Source of the DNA: an uncultured Pseudomonadota bacterium
Lineage (GTDB): Bacteria > Myxococcota_A > UBA796 > GCA-2862545
Assembly (NCBI GenBank): GCA_913061235.1
Contig: CAJXTB010000024.1
Location: 29,633 to 93,632 of the forward strand
Reading direction: 5' to 3'
Length of the DNA stretch: 64,000 bases
The position numbers were made by a program, and so were the translations under genes. Numbering within the stretch: position 1 is the stretch's first letter; every line of letters begins with the position of its first letter. Under the pieces are notes generated by a model. It did not search any database. It had not been told where the DNA came from and saw nothing but the letters and a program-made list of their open reading frames with translations. Positions 37,901 through 45,818 of the stretch are shown in pieces.

Positions 37901-38495
37901 AGTGGTGCGTTACGGCACGGGCCGACGAGCAGCAGACGCGGTCATGCATCAAGATGCTCGGGTTCCCCTGGGCGGCAAGACGGGCACCACCAATGACTTC
38001 AAGAATGCGGCCTTCTTGGGCTATGCGCCTCGCGTGACGACCGGCGGCTACTCGGCGGCGGATGGCTTTGCAGTCGGCGTGTACGTTGGGTACGACGACA
38101 ATCGGCCGATGTCGACTGGCGGCATTCGACTGGCGGGTAGCAGCGGTGCTCTTCCGGCCTGGATTGGAACGGTTCAAGGACTGGACCATGACGGCTTGCT
38201 GGGGGAGCCACGTGGGTCCACAGATGGTGGCGCATGGCCGCTGGAGGTACCGTCCGGACTGGTCCGCTACCCAGTAGACACGGATGTTGGCTTGCGCACG
38301 GACGCTGCTGTCGTGAGCGTGGACATGGTTGGCGGTCCGACTGTTCTGTCGTCTCCGATTGTGGAAGTCGAGCCAGAGCCCATCATCACCACGTCACAGC
38401 GCCGCTGGCCGATTCGTCTGGCACCGCGTACCGATGCTCGGCCAGGCGCCGTCACCGACCCGAAGCCGCGCGGCCTCTGGGGACCCCGGCGCTAG
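34953..38495 (+). CDS. class A penicillin-binding protein (PBP1A-like), enlarged
   Basis: The 1180-residue protein polymerises and cross-links peptidoglycan. One transmembrane helix lies at about 25-45. The glycosyltransferase 51 domain has AAEDGSFWSHHGVSPKHIARA (catalytic Glu near residue 107) and GGSTLTQQTAKNLY. The transpeptidase domain has SxxK as GSTWKP (Ser near 537), SxN as NSENLA (near 590) and KTG as GGKTGTT (near 1007). The gap between SxN and KTG is about 415 residues, roughly twice the usual, so a large insertion is present at about 620-900. The ATG at 34953 follows GGAG; upstream in-frame codons overlap the tRNA. Confidence 0.88.
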   Translation: MSKTSPKPKKRTWMKRIFRFSAAGAFLGMGLSVVALGVAGVQYKRHILDNPGAHLDRDAIQGIIAQESPVYYRDGVTRVGVFFDDEHRSYTPWERIPAPYVAAIVAAEDGSFWSHHGVSPKHIARAMRDNFQAGSVVSGGSTLTQQTAKNLYYRPDRSFRAKWTELLNALRLEAHYDKTEILTFYINQFHVSGNGRGLGIAARYFFDKNVDDLTTAECAFLAGLVKGPANYDPFIGDAERRARSSERAHDRTRYVLRRMSEDDAEDLAGPQPDRNDPIAVAAHQDRVAAVRASQVEAQQLLEDDFVLPFRRGTFRYDSSAVLDEVARRLGEAPFDDVLATAGIEDPSTAGLVVVTTLDPEVQVDATYSLWHHLTEVGTWMEGYTREDFVRTDGRGPSYAPDHAARRHEFRVAELMEMLDEDGQPHWMADLGGTPCLIDRDAMVRVAVAIHRGDVKSRSARAPTAFVNEVATGFTEGDLVWVSVREANDGAVPLCDIEIRPELQGAAVVLEHGQVRAMVGGNDNRNFNRATALRQFGSTWKPIIYHAAMKLGWGPTESLDNQRNVFAYSGTFYYPRPDHTPAAEVSMAWAGVNSENLASVWMLYHLTDKLGTEDVQALAEQLDLAQREGENSTDYARRIQEAGVLPTRGRVQEALFMKARHEVLEAIEARGSEDVLSLRSLSYGWGYDAERARVRGEGSSTRAWKMRSLDHSWTTLEPLMERCELQYLTLGRYWDGRSVPPASAVSDLSVLIDGDVTRVACGAVPTGYVSVADAYAEDVGTGSGRNPSGHPDKVRPGSRHFNPFPMGTGSSPKTNRPDLAARTDMRVDDRISFGTLDSLDQALRRRQLASGSVSGSDLYNPDILYWHQDFRVLLSMRYVAELARQYGVQTEISEVLSMPLGASEITLEEATAVYAGLVSGQAWHFPGESGGAFSPARFSETASSTLLIAEIRDVDGNVIYRATPEPVQVASPEVGAMTADILREVVRYGTGRRAADAVMHQDARVPLGGKTGTTNDFKNAAFLGYAPRVTTGGYSAADGFAVGVYVGYDDNRPMSTGGIRLAGSSGALPAWIGTVQGLDHDGLLGEPRGSTDGGAWPLEVPSGLVRYPVDTDVGLRTDAAVVSVDMVGGPTVLSSPIVEVEPEPIITTSQRRWPIRLAPRTDARPGAVTDPKPRGLWGPRR

Positions 38496-38501
38496 CAGTT
38501 G

Positions 38502-38526
38502 AAGCGCCCGCTCTGATGGGGCGCTT
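38502..38526 (+). terminator. hairpin after the penicillin-binding protein gene
   Basis: An 8-bp stem AAGCGCCC (38502-38509) with GGGCGCTT (38519-38526) and a 9-nt loop begins 7 bp after the PBP stop. No T run follows, so it may stabilise the transcript end rather than terminate alone. Confidence 0.45.
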
Positions 38527-38566
38527 GCCCTGGTGGGGCGTTGGCACAGGGGGGGGGGCAAACACA

Positions 38567-38598
38567 AAGGGCCCGGACGATTGCTCGTCCGGGCCCTT
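38567..38598. terminator. bidirectional intrinsic terminator between convergent genes
   Basis: A perfect 14-bp stem AAGGGCCCGGACGA (38567-38580), loop TTGC, and complement 38585-38598 sit between the convergent PBP and M16 peptidase genes. The flanking T-rich and A-rich ends suit termination in both directions, better for the minus strand. Confidence 0.8.
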
Positions 38599-38616
38599 GT
38601 TCGAGAGGGATGCAGG

Positions 38617-41600
38617 CTACTCTTCAGTCTCGCCAGCTTCCTCTGTCTCTTCTGCGTCTTCTGTTCCCTCGGCGTCCTCGCGAGCGGCTTCGGCAGCGGC
38701 TTCAGCGGCTTCACGCTCTTCAATCGCCTTGCGGTACTTCTTCGCCGTCTTGATGTCGTAGACGTCAAGCAGCTCGAGCGCGGCAGCTTGATGGTCGAAG
38801 ACCTCAAAGGCAATACCGGCTTCTTCGAGCTGCGGAACGATGACGTCTTCGGGGCCGACCATGGTGACCACGCGGGTGTTGGGGCAGGACGTCATGAGCT
38901 CAGTCATGCCTTCCATGCTTACACTCGACAGACGCTCTGGGAATCCGCTGATGCGTGACCAATCGTCTTGTGCACCCAGGGTTCCCATCAGACGGCCTGT
39001 CATCTGACCGACGGACTGCTGACCGAGAACGTACTTGCGTGCGATGGACAACTGAGTCGGGCGGAAGCGTTCCATTGGGAAGTTTCCGGCAGCTGCGTCA
39101 TCAGCGACTTGGTAGAATACCTTGGTTGCCAAGGCGACGGCGTCGTTCTGAACCAGTGCGCCCATGCGGAACATACCGGTACCGCCGACTTCAGCTTGTG
39201 AGCCTGCGTAGGCACCGTAGGTGACGCCTTCACGTGCACGAAGAGTCTCGAACAAGTGGTCAGACAGCATCTGGCCTGCAACGGCGCGAGTCGCGTCCGT
39301 TGGTGTGGAGGCATCCGTCATGCGGCAGTACAGCTTGATGTCGGTCTGGGTCTTCTGCGCGTCATCAAAGACGTAGACCATGGGTTCGTGCTCAACGATT
39401 GGAGCCATTTCGGGGGTAGGGATTTCCATGCCCGATGAGTCCGACGACCACGAACCGAAGTAGGTGCGCGCCTGTGCCATTGCGTCTTGCGGGTCGATGT
39501 TTCCGACGATGAGCAAGGTGGCGTTTGCCGGACTGTACTTAGCGGCGAGGTAGGCCTCTACCGCGTCTTTGTCGAGCTCAAGGCGAGCGTCGAGGTCTTC
39601 AGGCGTCAGGGAGTGGAACGCGGCGTGGTCTGTACCCATTTGGTCCAGCCATACTGCGCTCGTCCAGTAGCTTTGGCGACGCCAGCGACGGGACAGGTCC
39701 TTGCGGGCGTCCTTGATGCGCTTCTTCGCCTTGCGGAATTCGATTTCCGAGTTGTCCAGTCGGGTGCGGAGCATGTACAGCGCGCCGTCAACGTTTCCGG
39801 ACGGTCCGCGAAGGCCGAGTGAACTGTACTGGTCTGTACCTGAGTCGTTCCATGAGCCAGCAATGCGGAGGGGGTCCAGCACTGGACGGCCCATGGCGTT
39901 GTACTCATTTCCGGCGTCGGCCAAGAAGCCTTCTGCCCAACCGTCCATGTTGACCATGTCGAGAGCACTACCGCCGCGGGTGATGAGTTGTGCCTCGACC
40001 AGAGGCGCTTCACCGTGTGGCATGACCACCACGCGCAGTCCGTTGGGTAGGGTCTCTTCAACCATGAGGTCAAAGTCCGGCAGGTCCACCTGGCTCGCGA
40101 TGAACTCTGGAGTGATGGAGTCTGGGTCCATCGCGGAGACAACCAAGTCGTTCTCTGCGGTGGCGCCGGCGTAGTCGGACTCGGAGCTGTCGAGCGTACG
40201 CTCGTCCTCTGGAATCGGGTTCAACACGACCATCGCGGCACGGTCGCGACGCATGTAGGTGCGTGCGTAGTCCATGGCGTCTGTGACTTCGAAGTCGGCC
40301 ATCTCGGCCATCGTGTCCGTATGGTAGGTCGGGCTGCCCGTGAAGTGGGCGTGCATCGCGATGTCCGTTGCGCGGGCACCGTACAGTCCGGCAACGCGGT
40401 CAAGGGACAGAAGCGTGCTGCTCATCAGGCCCATCTTTGCCAGCGAGAAGGAGTTCTCGTAGCTTGAGCGGTACTGCGAGATCTGCATGAGTTCTGGATT
40501 CCACATCTCGGGGAGCTGGTCGATCAGCACCTCGGCCATGCGTTCACCAGGAGCGGACTCCGTAATGCCCATGAAACACATGATTGTGGTGTTCTCTTTG
40601 TCGTCCATTGCGAAGCAACCGACGTCTGGCACACCCTTGCCATTGCCTTCACCACCGCCACTGCGGGTCACGCGAGGGTCGTCCCAGACGCCCCGCATTA
40701 CCTGGTTGCCGGCCATGTTTGCGGCGATTCGTGCAACGGTAGTCTCGCCGCGGTAGCCGCCAGGGGCGGACCAAGCAACGATGACTTGGCGCTCATCCAC
40801 CGGGGCGTCGAAGACGCCGACTTCGGTGTTGTACGCGGCGCCTGCGGGCAGGCCGAACGTCTCAAACCGACGGGGGATGTCATCTTCCCCGCCGAGCTGG
40901 AAGGGCTGTGGGTCGTCTCGCGTGCCTGGCGCAATGGCCGTCCACAGAACTTGGTCTGCTCGGGGATTGTCCGGGTCGATGTCTTCCGGGTTGACGCCAT
41001 CGCGTGGGTACCAGACGATGTCGTCAGACGTCAGGTCTGGGTGGAGCAGGCTTGGCTCAAAGTTCTCGAAGATGAGGCTGGCGGCTTCTTCGACGTCGAA
41101 GTCACCAACGAGCACCATGGTCGCGTACTCCGGCTTGTAGTAGTCGTCGGTGAACTTCTCAATGTCTGCGTGCTCGATGTTGTCGAGCGAACCATGTGTA
41201 CCAACCGTCATGCGATGGTACGGGTGTTCGGGACCGTAGACGCGGTCGAAGACGTAGCGGAGCGCTCCGGCGCCGCCGTTCTCCATGCGCATGCGGAGCT
41301 CGTTGCGAATAACCTCGCGTTCACTCTCTACCTCTTCCGGGTAGGTTCCACCGACGGGGTCCGTCATGCGGAGTGAAGCCAGCCGAAGAAGAGGCTTGAG
41401 AGCGCTCTTCGGGCAGATGGTCATGTAGTTGGTCCAGTCATTGGACGTGGATGCGTTCAAGCCGCAGCCCATCTCGGACAGGACGTCCCAGGTACGGGGC
41501 CCTTCAACAAGAACCGTTCCGTCTTCGTCCAGTTGACGGAGGTGGCGTGACTTGAACCAGAAGTGCTCAACGAAGTGAGCGATACCTTCTTGGCCAGCGG

Positions 41601-41859
41601 GGTCACTGGTCGAGCCCTTGTCGAAGACCGTGGTGATGGCGACCATCGGCTGGCTGTGGTCCGGCTGGACGTAGACCGTCAGTCCACTTGGGAACACGAA
41701 GGTCCGGGTAGTGAGTGAGTAGTCGGGGATGTGTGGGGACAAGTCCGGAACGGGTAGTTCGCCGCGGTCGTTAGTGTCTGCGATGCCATCAGTACTCTGG
41801 GCGAGTGCTGGCGCCACAGAGAGGCTCAAAAGGGCTAAAAAGGTGCAGACTGGCTTCAT
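38617..41859 (-). CDS. secreted double-domain M16 family zinc metallopeptidase
   Basis: The 1080-residue periplasmic protein has a signal peptide ending APALAQ. The first M16 domain is catalytic: HFVEHFWF supplies the inverted HxxEH zinc motif near residue 90 and SEREVIRNELRMRM supplies the third ligand Glu. A second M16-like half begins near residue 600 (GLRVVVMPHGEAPLVEAQLITRGG) and lacks HxxEH, as in pitrilysin-type enzymes with an inactive partner half. The C-terminus is a Glu/Ala-rich tail of about 40 residues. The ATG at 41859 has GAGG 7 nt upstream; a GTG at 41871 is less likely. Runs of ten G lie on both sides of the gene. Confidence 0.87.
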   Translation of the reverse strand: MKPVCTFLALLSLSVAPALAQSTDGIADTNDRGELPVPDLSPHIPDYSLTTRTFVFPSGLTVYVQPDHSQPMVAITTVFDKGSTSDPAGQEGIAHFVEHFWFKSRHLRQLDEDGTVLVEGPRTWDVLSEMGCGLNASTSNDWTNYMTICPKSALKPLLRLASLRMTDPVGGTYPEEVESEREVIRNELRMRMENGGAGALRYVFDRVYGPEHPYHRMTVGTHGSLDNIEHADIEKFTDDYYKPEYATMVLVGDFDVEEAASLIFENFEPSLLHPDLTSDDIVWYPRDGVNPEDIDPDNPRADQVLWTAIAPGTRDDPQPFQLGGEDDIPRRFETFGLPAGAAYNTEVGVFDAPVDERQVIVAWSAPGGYRGETTVARIAANMAGNQVMRGVWDDPRVTRSGGGEGNGKGVPDVGCFAMDDKENTTIMCFMGITESAPGERMAEVLIDQLPEMWNPELMQISQYRSSYENSFSLAKMGLMSSTLLSLDRVAGLYGARATDIAMHAHFTGSPTYHTDTMAEMADFEVTDAMDYARTYMRRDRAAMVVLNPIPEDERTLDSSESDYAGATAENDLVVSAMDPDSITPEFIASQVDLPDFDLMVEETLPNGLRVVVMPHGEAPLVEAQLITRGGSALDMVNMDGWAEGFLADAGNEYNAMGRPVLDPLRIAGSWNDSGTDQYSSLGLRGPSGNVDGALYMLRTRLDNSEIEFRKAKKRIKDARKDLSRRWRRQSYWTSAVWLDQMGTDHAAFHSLTPEDLDARLELDKDAVEAYLAAKYSPANATLLIVGNIDPQDAMAQARTYFGSWSSDSSGMEIPTPEMAPIVEHEPMVYVFDDAQKTQTDIKLYCRMTDASTPTDATRAVAGQMLSDHLFETLRAREGVTYGAYAGSQAEVGGTGMFRMGALVQNDAVALATKVFYQVADDAAAGNFPMERFRPTQLSIARKYVLGQQSVGQMTGRLMGTLGAQDDWSRISGFPERLSSVSMEGMTELMTSCPNTRVVTMVGPEDVIVPQLEEAGIAFEVFDHQAAALELLDVYDIKTAKKYRKAIEEREAAEAAAEAAREDAEGTEDAEETEEAGETEE

Positions 41860-41877
41860 GAGCGTCCTCACATAAAA

Positions 41878-41887
41878 GGGGGGGGGG
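41878..41887. repeat. G10 homopolymer upstream of the M16 peptidase gene
   Basis: Ten consecutive G (C on the coding strand) lie about 20 bp upstream of the peptidase start codon, in the untranslated leader or promoter. A second G10 run is at 38549-38558 past the other end of the gene. Such tracts slip during replication and could vary expression. Confidence 0.6.
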
Positions 41888-41995
41888 CGGGTGTAACCCA
41901 GGTGTCAGGCTTTCGGAATGTGTAAACCGTGAGGTGTACTTGTCCTTTCCCATGCAACTGTCTGGCGCATTACGCGTGCTGACCGGAGACACGAC

Positions 41996-42226
41996 CTGGA
42001 ACTCCCTCTACTTATTGCCATCGCAGCGCTTGGTGGCCCGTTGGCGATTGTCCTTTTTTACACCTTCGTGCGGCCCAAGGCGGCTCTCGCGCTGTTTGGA
42101 GGCGGTCGGGGCGAGTACTTGGACAACGCTGTACGGGGCCTGAGGATCAGCCTGGCCGTGGCACTCTTCACGACCGCGTTTTTGGCTGGGTTGGCCACAG
42201 CGCTGCTCAGCCGGACATCCGGCTGA
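41996..42226 (+). CDS. putative small membrane protein (CTG or TTG start)
   Basis: An open frame ends at 42226. From a CTG at 41996 it gives 76 residues starting MELPLLIAIAAL, with GGAG 8 nt upstream; a TTG at 42041 would give 61. Two hydrophobic segments (about 4-22 and 52-72) flank a short loop with FGGGRGEYLDNAVRGLR. No ATG or GTG start is available. The hydrophobic pattern with charged loop looks like a real two-helix membrane protein, but the start is uncertain and no family is recognised. Confidence 0.4.
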   Translation: MELPLLIAIAALGGPLAIVLFYTFVRPKAALALFGGGRGEYLDNAVRGLRISLAVALFTTAFLAGLATALLSRTSG

Positions 42227-42271
42227 CTGCAGCGGCCATCATCGGTCCGAAGACGCGAGAGGCGAAAAAAG

Positions 42272-42348
42272 TGGTGCCTAGGGGCGGACTCGAACCGCCG
42301 ACAACACGGGTATGAACCGTGTGCTCTAACCAACTGAGCTACCCAGGC
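42272..42348 (-). tRNA. tRNA-Met (anticodon CAT)
   Basis: On the minus strand the acceptor GCCTGGG pairs with CCTAGGC (one G-T pair). The anticodon loop TTCATAC gives CAT, the D arm is AGCTCAGTTGGTTAGAGC, the T arm is GGTTCGAGTCC, and CCA is encoded. The first acceptor pair is normal, so it is an elongator-type tRNA rather than initiator; an Ile2 tRNA (modified CAT) cannot be fully excluded. A run of six T (42269-42264) follows and may terminate it. Confidence 0.9.
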
Positions 42349-42696
42349 AGCGCGGCCGCTTCTAACTTGGAGTCAGGGGGCGTCAAGCTGCCGATGAACG
42401 GAAATCTCGACAGTCGAGCGATGACGTTTCGATGCGGGTCGGATGTCAGATGTCAGATGTCAGAGGTCAGAGCAGGCTTCTTCGAAGCCGGCGCATCTGA
42501 TGTTCCAGTGATAATCGGTTGGGGGAGAGTCCGAACGATTGGCTGATAATGCAGGCGCGCAGCGTCTGTTCTGAAGTCTGACCTCTGAAATCTGACATCC
42601 GTGATGCTGTGATTGTGGCCAGACCGCCAGACAAGTGACCCGCTCGTGATTGGCTGGGAGCTTCTGAGCGGGTAAGGTGCCCGCCTCGGAGGTTCC
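42349..42696. other. 348-bp intergenic region with an inverted repeat, no supported gene
   Basis: Between tRNA-Met and the barrel gene there is no frame with a convincing start or protein features. It holds an inverted repeat (42440-42601), a short palindrome GGCTTCTTCGAAGCC (42475-42489) and the ribosome site GGAGG (42688-42692) of the next gene. Confidence 0.7.
42440..42601. repeat. inverted repeat with GATGTCA tandem units
   Basis: The left arm (42440-42473) is three exact copies of GATGTCA at 42442, 42449 and 42456, then GAGGTCA. The right arm (42571-42601), read on the other strand, gives GGATGTCAGATTTCAGAGGTCAG. The arms match over about 25 bp with small differences and enclose about 100 bp. 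No coding sequence and no target duplication were seen. Confidence 0.7.
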
Positions 42697-43389
42697 GTGA
42701 TCACAATGCTCCTACTCGCCGCGTCGGCCCTGGCTGTTGAGCCGGGAGAGGTACGGCTTGGCGTCGAGGTCGGCGTTCAAGCAGACCAGGCTGATCGAGT
42801 GAGCGGTGACTACGCTGATTTTGGTGTGGGTCCGGTGCTGGCTGTGCCGCTTACCGTTGCTCTCACACCCGGTACACGCCTTCGCTCCGTGCTGCGCGCT
42901 GAGATGGGAACTGGAACGGACCGAGTCACTTGGGATGCTCCTGTGAACGGCGCCAGCACGGCGTTGTATGCAGATGGGCACTGGGCCATGGCGGCAGTTG
43001 GGTCGGGAAGCGTGGGACTTGAAGTCTTGCTTCCGATTCGCTCATCGGTCGAGGTTAGTTTTGGCCTGGATACCGGTGTTGCCTGGGTTGGCACCTACCA
43101 TTCGTTCAGTGGCCGAACCCGTCCACTGCTAGATGAAGACGTCAACGACCTTGAAGATCCGAACAACGTGGACCCCTACACCTCGCAGGTCGTCTGGCGA
43201 AACAGTGTCGATGCAGCGGTCGCGATCCCTGTAGGAGAACGGTTGCACCTGACCCTACGAGCGGGGTACGCGGTGGCCTTCGTCGATATGCGACCTCTTC
43301 AGAAGGCGCCCGAGGCGCTAGATGCCCAACGTGCGGCTTACGGGTGGAACCCGCTGAGTGCAACGCTGGGAATCTCTCGCCGCTGGTAG
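42697..43389 (+). CDS. small outer-membrane beta-barrel-like protein
   Basis: The 230-residue protein begins with a short signal peptide (MLLLAASALAVE) and has alternating strands such as VRLGVEVGVQADQ, VPLTVALTPGTRLRSVLRAEMG and LTLRAGYAVAFVDM, ending ATLGISRRW with a terminal Trp as in outer-membrane barrels. The GTG at 42697 has GGAGG only 4 nt upstream; the ATG at 42706 is the alternative. No family is recognised. It precedes a DUF507 gene by 30 bp on the same strand. Confidence 0.7.
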   Translation: MITMLLLAASALAVEPGEVRLGVEVGVQADQADRVSGDYADFGVGPVLAVPLTVALTPGTRLRSVLRAEMGTGTDRVTWDAPVNGASTALYADGHWAMAAVGSGSVGLEVLLPIRSSVEVSFGLDTGVAWVGTYHSFSGRTRPLLDEDVNDLEDPNNVDPYTSQVVWRNSVDAAVAIPVGERLHLTLRAGYAVAFVDMRPLQKAPEALDAQRAAYGWNPLSATLGISRRW

Positions 43390-43419
43390 TCCACAGGGGT
43401 CCTCACAACTGAGGTTGAT

Positions 43420-43968
43420 GTGAAGCTTTACCGCGCCAAGATTCCCGCTATTGCCAAGGAAACCATCGGGCTTCTCATAGAAGATGGTGACATTGAAGTT
43501 GAGCCGGAGAATCGCGAGGAAGCCGAACGCGACCTCGAAGCGATCATGGAAGAGTACCTGCGCCGGGACTCGAACTTCCGGTCATCCATCAAGGATGACA
43601 TGGCCCGCCGCAACACGCCGTACGGCCAGTACGGTCGCACTCGCTCACGCATGGCCGAGCAGACAGGGCATCCGCTCGGAGACGACGTTGAGCGTTTTCT
43701 GACTCGCCAGTTCATCGAGAACATGCTGATCTCGCGGTTCGTCGAAGAGGTCTACAGCGAAGACAAGGACATTCACAAGAAGGTGATTGCTCTGCTTCGC
43801 ACCCACACGGTCGACGAAAACGAGATTCGTGAGGCGGCACAGTCCCGCATCAAGAACGTCAAAGAAGGCACGGTCGACTGGGAGATTGAGCTGCAGAAGG
43901 CAGTCCGTGAAGAGAAGAAGCGTCGAGGCCTGCTTGGGCCACCCCGCAATCCGCACGAACACAAGTGA
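43420..43968 (+). CDS. DUF507 family protein
   Basis: The 182-residue, highly charged helical protein matches the DUF507 family: it starts MKLYRAKIPAIAKETIGLLI, continues with IEVEPENREEAERDLEAIMEEYLR, and contains IHKKVIALLRTHTVDENEIREAA, typical of both halves of the family. No signal or membrane segment is present. The function is unknown; family members are widespread in Deltaproteobacteria and related groups. The GTG start at 43420 follows GAGG. It overlaps the next gene by 4 bp. Confidence 0.85.
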   Translation: MKLYRAKIPAIAKETIGLLIEDGDIEVEPENREEAERDLEAIMEEYLRRDSNFRSSIKDDMARRNTPYGQYGRTRSRMAEQTGHPLGDDVERFLTRQFIENMLISRFVEEVYSEDKDIHKKVIALLRTHTVDENEIREAAQSRIKNVKEGTVDWEIELQKAVREEKKRRGLLGPPRNPHEHK

Positions 43969-44624
43969 GTCGCTGGCTCACGGCGATTGCCTTGGGTCTC
44001 ACGGCGTGTTCCGGGACCCCTGATGTCGCTGTGGAGCCAGACTCTGACCAAGCAGTTGCCCCGGCCATAGACGTGGTCGAGGTGCCTGCTGCGCGCCCGG
44101 ACTCCAACGGCGTTGCGGAGCTCGTCATCCAATATGAGGGTGTTGGTGCACTCTACAAGGGCTTCTTCAACGACGCTGCAGCGGGTGACGCACTCGCTCG
44201 CGCCGCACAGTCCTGTGTCGGAGACACCACCTACCTGTACGTTTCCTACGACGACACCACACGAACCGGCCGACTAACCCTTCGCGTTGAGCCCGACGTG
44301 ACGACCTGTCGCCCTGTTCAGACCGAGACGGGTTGGCAGACGTCACCGTCCTTTCCACTCTCTCGGGCATTGGCGCAGTACAGAGACACGCTGGCGTCTG
44401 CCTACGACCTTCGCATTGCTGCGTTTCATGTTCAGGTAGCCGTTCGCTCTACCCGCTCGATGTGCACACTGCGCGCTGAAGGAACCCATCCACCGGATGG
44501 CAATGGGTTTGGCGCCTGTGTCTTGCACGGCATGGAGGAACGCTGCGGTGTGGTGGCAGACGGCGGCCTGCTCGAGTTCGAGACCGCCGATGCCAGCGCC
44601 CTACGGAGCTGCTTCGGTCCCTGA
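43965..44624 (+). CDS. lipoprotein, unknown function
   Basis: The 219-residue protein starts with GTG overlapping the DUF507 stop (GTGA). The lipobox is GLTAC with Cys at residue 15. The mature chain has several cysteines (SCVGD, TCRPV, MCTLR, ACVLHG, RCGVV, SCFGP) and beta-like strands such as TYLYVSYDDTTRTGRLTLRVEP. No family is recognised. The last 24 bp overlap the 3' end of a convergent gene. Confidence 0.72.
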   Translation: MSRWLTAIALGLTACSGTPDVAVEPDSDQAVAPAIDVVEVPAARPDSNGVAELVIQYEGVGALYKGFFNDAAAGDALARAAQSCVGDTTYLYVSYDDTTRTGRLTLRVEPDVTTCRPVQTETGWQTSPSFPLSRALAQYRDTLASAYDLRIAAFHVQVAVRSTRSMCTLRAEGTHPPDGNGFGACVLHGMEERCGVVADGGLLEFETADASALRSCFGP

Positions 44625-45818
44625 CGTGCCTTCCACTGCTGGTTCAGTCGGCGGAATGGGCTGCACCGCAGTGACCTCGATGGGATCGATCGGCGGCGGT
44701 GTGTCAGGGGACTGCCACTTGGCGAGACCGAACATCTCCTCGCCTTCTTCGATGGCGCGAAGTCGGTCAGCCAATGAGCCGAGGTTGATGTTGGTGTTCA
44801 CCTGCTTGCTCTCGTAGCCCCACAGCCGGAAGCTGACATAGTTGTCGTCGGCTGCGTACCATTCGAAGTGGTCACCGTAGAAACCGGTGAAGTCCCAGCG
44901 TTCGCCATTCGCAAGGTTGACCATGGATATGCGCGGTGGACGGATGTCCGTTGGGTACCAGTGGGGCAGCGTCTCTTCAAACGCTTCTGCCCGGCGGCGT
45001 TCACGCTCGCGCAGGTGTGCAGGCAGCTCGTCCCACGACCGTTGATGGAACAGTGGAATGGGTTCGCCCGAGTACTCCAGGGCCAGCCACTCACCGCGTG
45101 GCTGAAGAATACCGCGGCTCGCACGAGGCCACTCGCCGCGAACGTCGCCGGTGGTCGCGTCGTACAGGGCTGTGGTGTCATTGCTGCTGATGCTGACGGC
45201 ATTTGCAGCCGGGTTGTACGTAAAGGCCGTGATGTCGTCGGTCAGTGCTGCGGTCCAAGCGAACGGGCTGGTCACCGCGCCGTCGTCAGTAGCCATGCGG
45301 TAGATCTGGCGCTTTTCAGAGGCCATTCCTGTGAAGTACAGCGCATCCGGCGTGCCTTGAAGGTCCGCGAGGTCGGTCAGACCTGGAATGTCGTACGGGC
45401 TGACGGTCAGCTGAACTTGGTCAAAGACCTGAATCCGTAGCGGTCCACCTTCTGTCGCAGCGGCGACAGGAATGGCAATCCGGTTGGTGTCGAGCCACGC
45501 CGCGGGTCCCACAGGAACATCTGTAGGGACGGTGATGGTGTTCTTCGTCTCCACTTCTGCGTGTTGAATGTGGTGCGAGTTGGGCAGCTGGAAGAACAGG
45601 TGCGTGCCTGTTGGCGACCAGGTGAAGTTTGAGAAGTTGTTGCTGCCGCAGGCTTCGAACGCGAGCATGAAGTTGTGCCGGACCGACAGCGCACGGATTT
45701 CGCCAGGGCTGCACCGATCAAAGGCAGAACCCACGTTTTCGTAGAATGACTTTTCTGTTGGATCGCTCCGACAGCCAAGTAGTAGGGCAGCACAAGCGAG
45801 AAAGAGGCGGGAATTCAC
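44601..45818 (-). CDS. lipoprotein with a beta-propeller-like (TolB/WD40-type) repeat region
   Basis: The 405-residue protein has lipobox LLLGC (Cys near residue 16). The mature part contains repeats in the manner of TolB or WD40 propellers: FTWSPTGTHLFFQL, AAWLDTNRIAIPVA, ITAFTYNPAANAVSISSNDTTALYD and RGILQPRGEWLALEYSGEP. The start GTG at 45818 overlaps the stop of the carboxypeptidase gene by 4 bp (GTGA) and has GGAG 9 nt upstream. Co-translation with a secreted peptidase suggests a related envelope role, but none can be named. Confidence 0.7.
   Translation of the reverse strand: MNSRLFLACAALLLGCRSDPTEKSFYENVGSAFDRCSPGEIRALSVRHNFMLAFEACGSNNFSNFTWSPTGTHLFFQLPNSHHIQHAEVETKNTITVPTDVPVGPAAWLDTNRIAIPVAAATEGGPLRIQVFDQVQLTVSPYDIPGLTDLADLQGTPDALYFTGMASEKRQIYRMATDDGAVTSPFAWTAALTDDITAFTYNPAANAVSISSNDTTALYDATTGDVRGEWPRASRGILQPRGEWLALEYSGEPIPLFHQRSWDELPAHLRERERRRAEAFEETLPHWYPTDIRPPRISMVNLANGERWDFTGFYGDHFEWYAADDNYVSFRLWGYESKQVNTNINLGSLADRLRAIEEGEEMFGLAKWQSPDTPPPIDPIEVTAVQPIPPTEPAVEGTSGTEAAP

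Noticed and set aside
42440..42470. CRISPR array
   Set aside because: The units are 7 bp direct repeats with no spacers, and no cas genes are present.
42319..42704. Open frames across the inverted repeat region
   Set aside because: They read through the repeat arms on both strands with no ribosome site or protein-like features.
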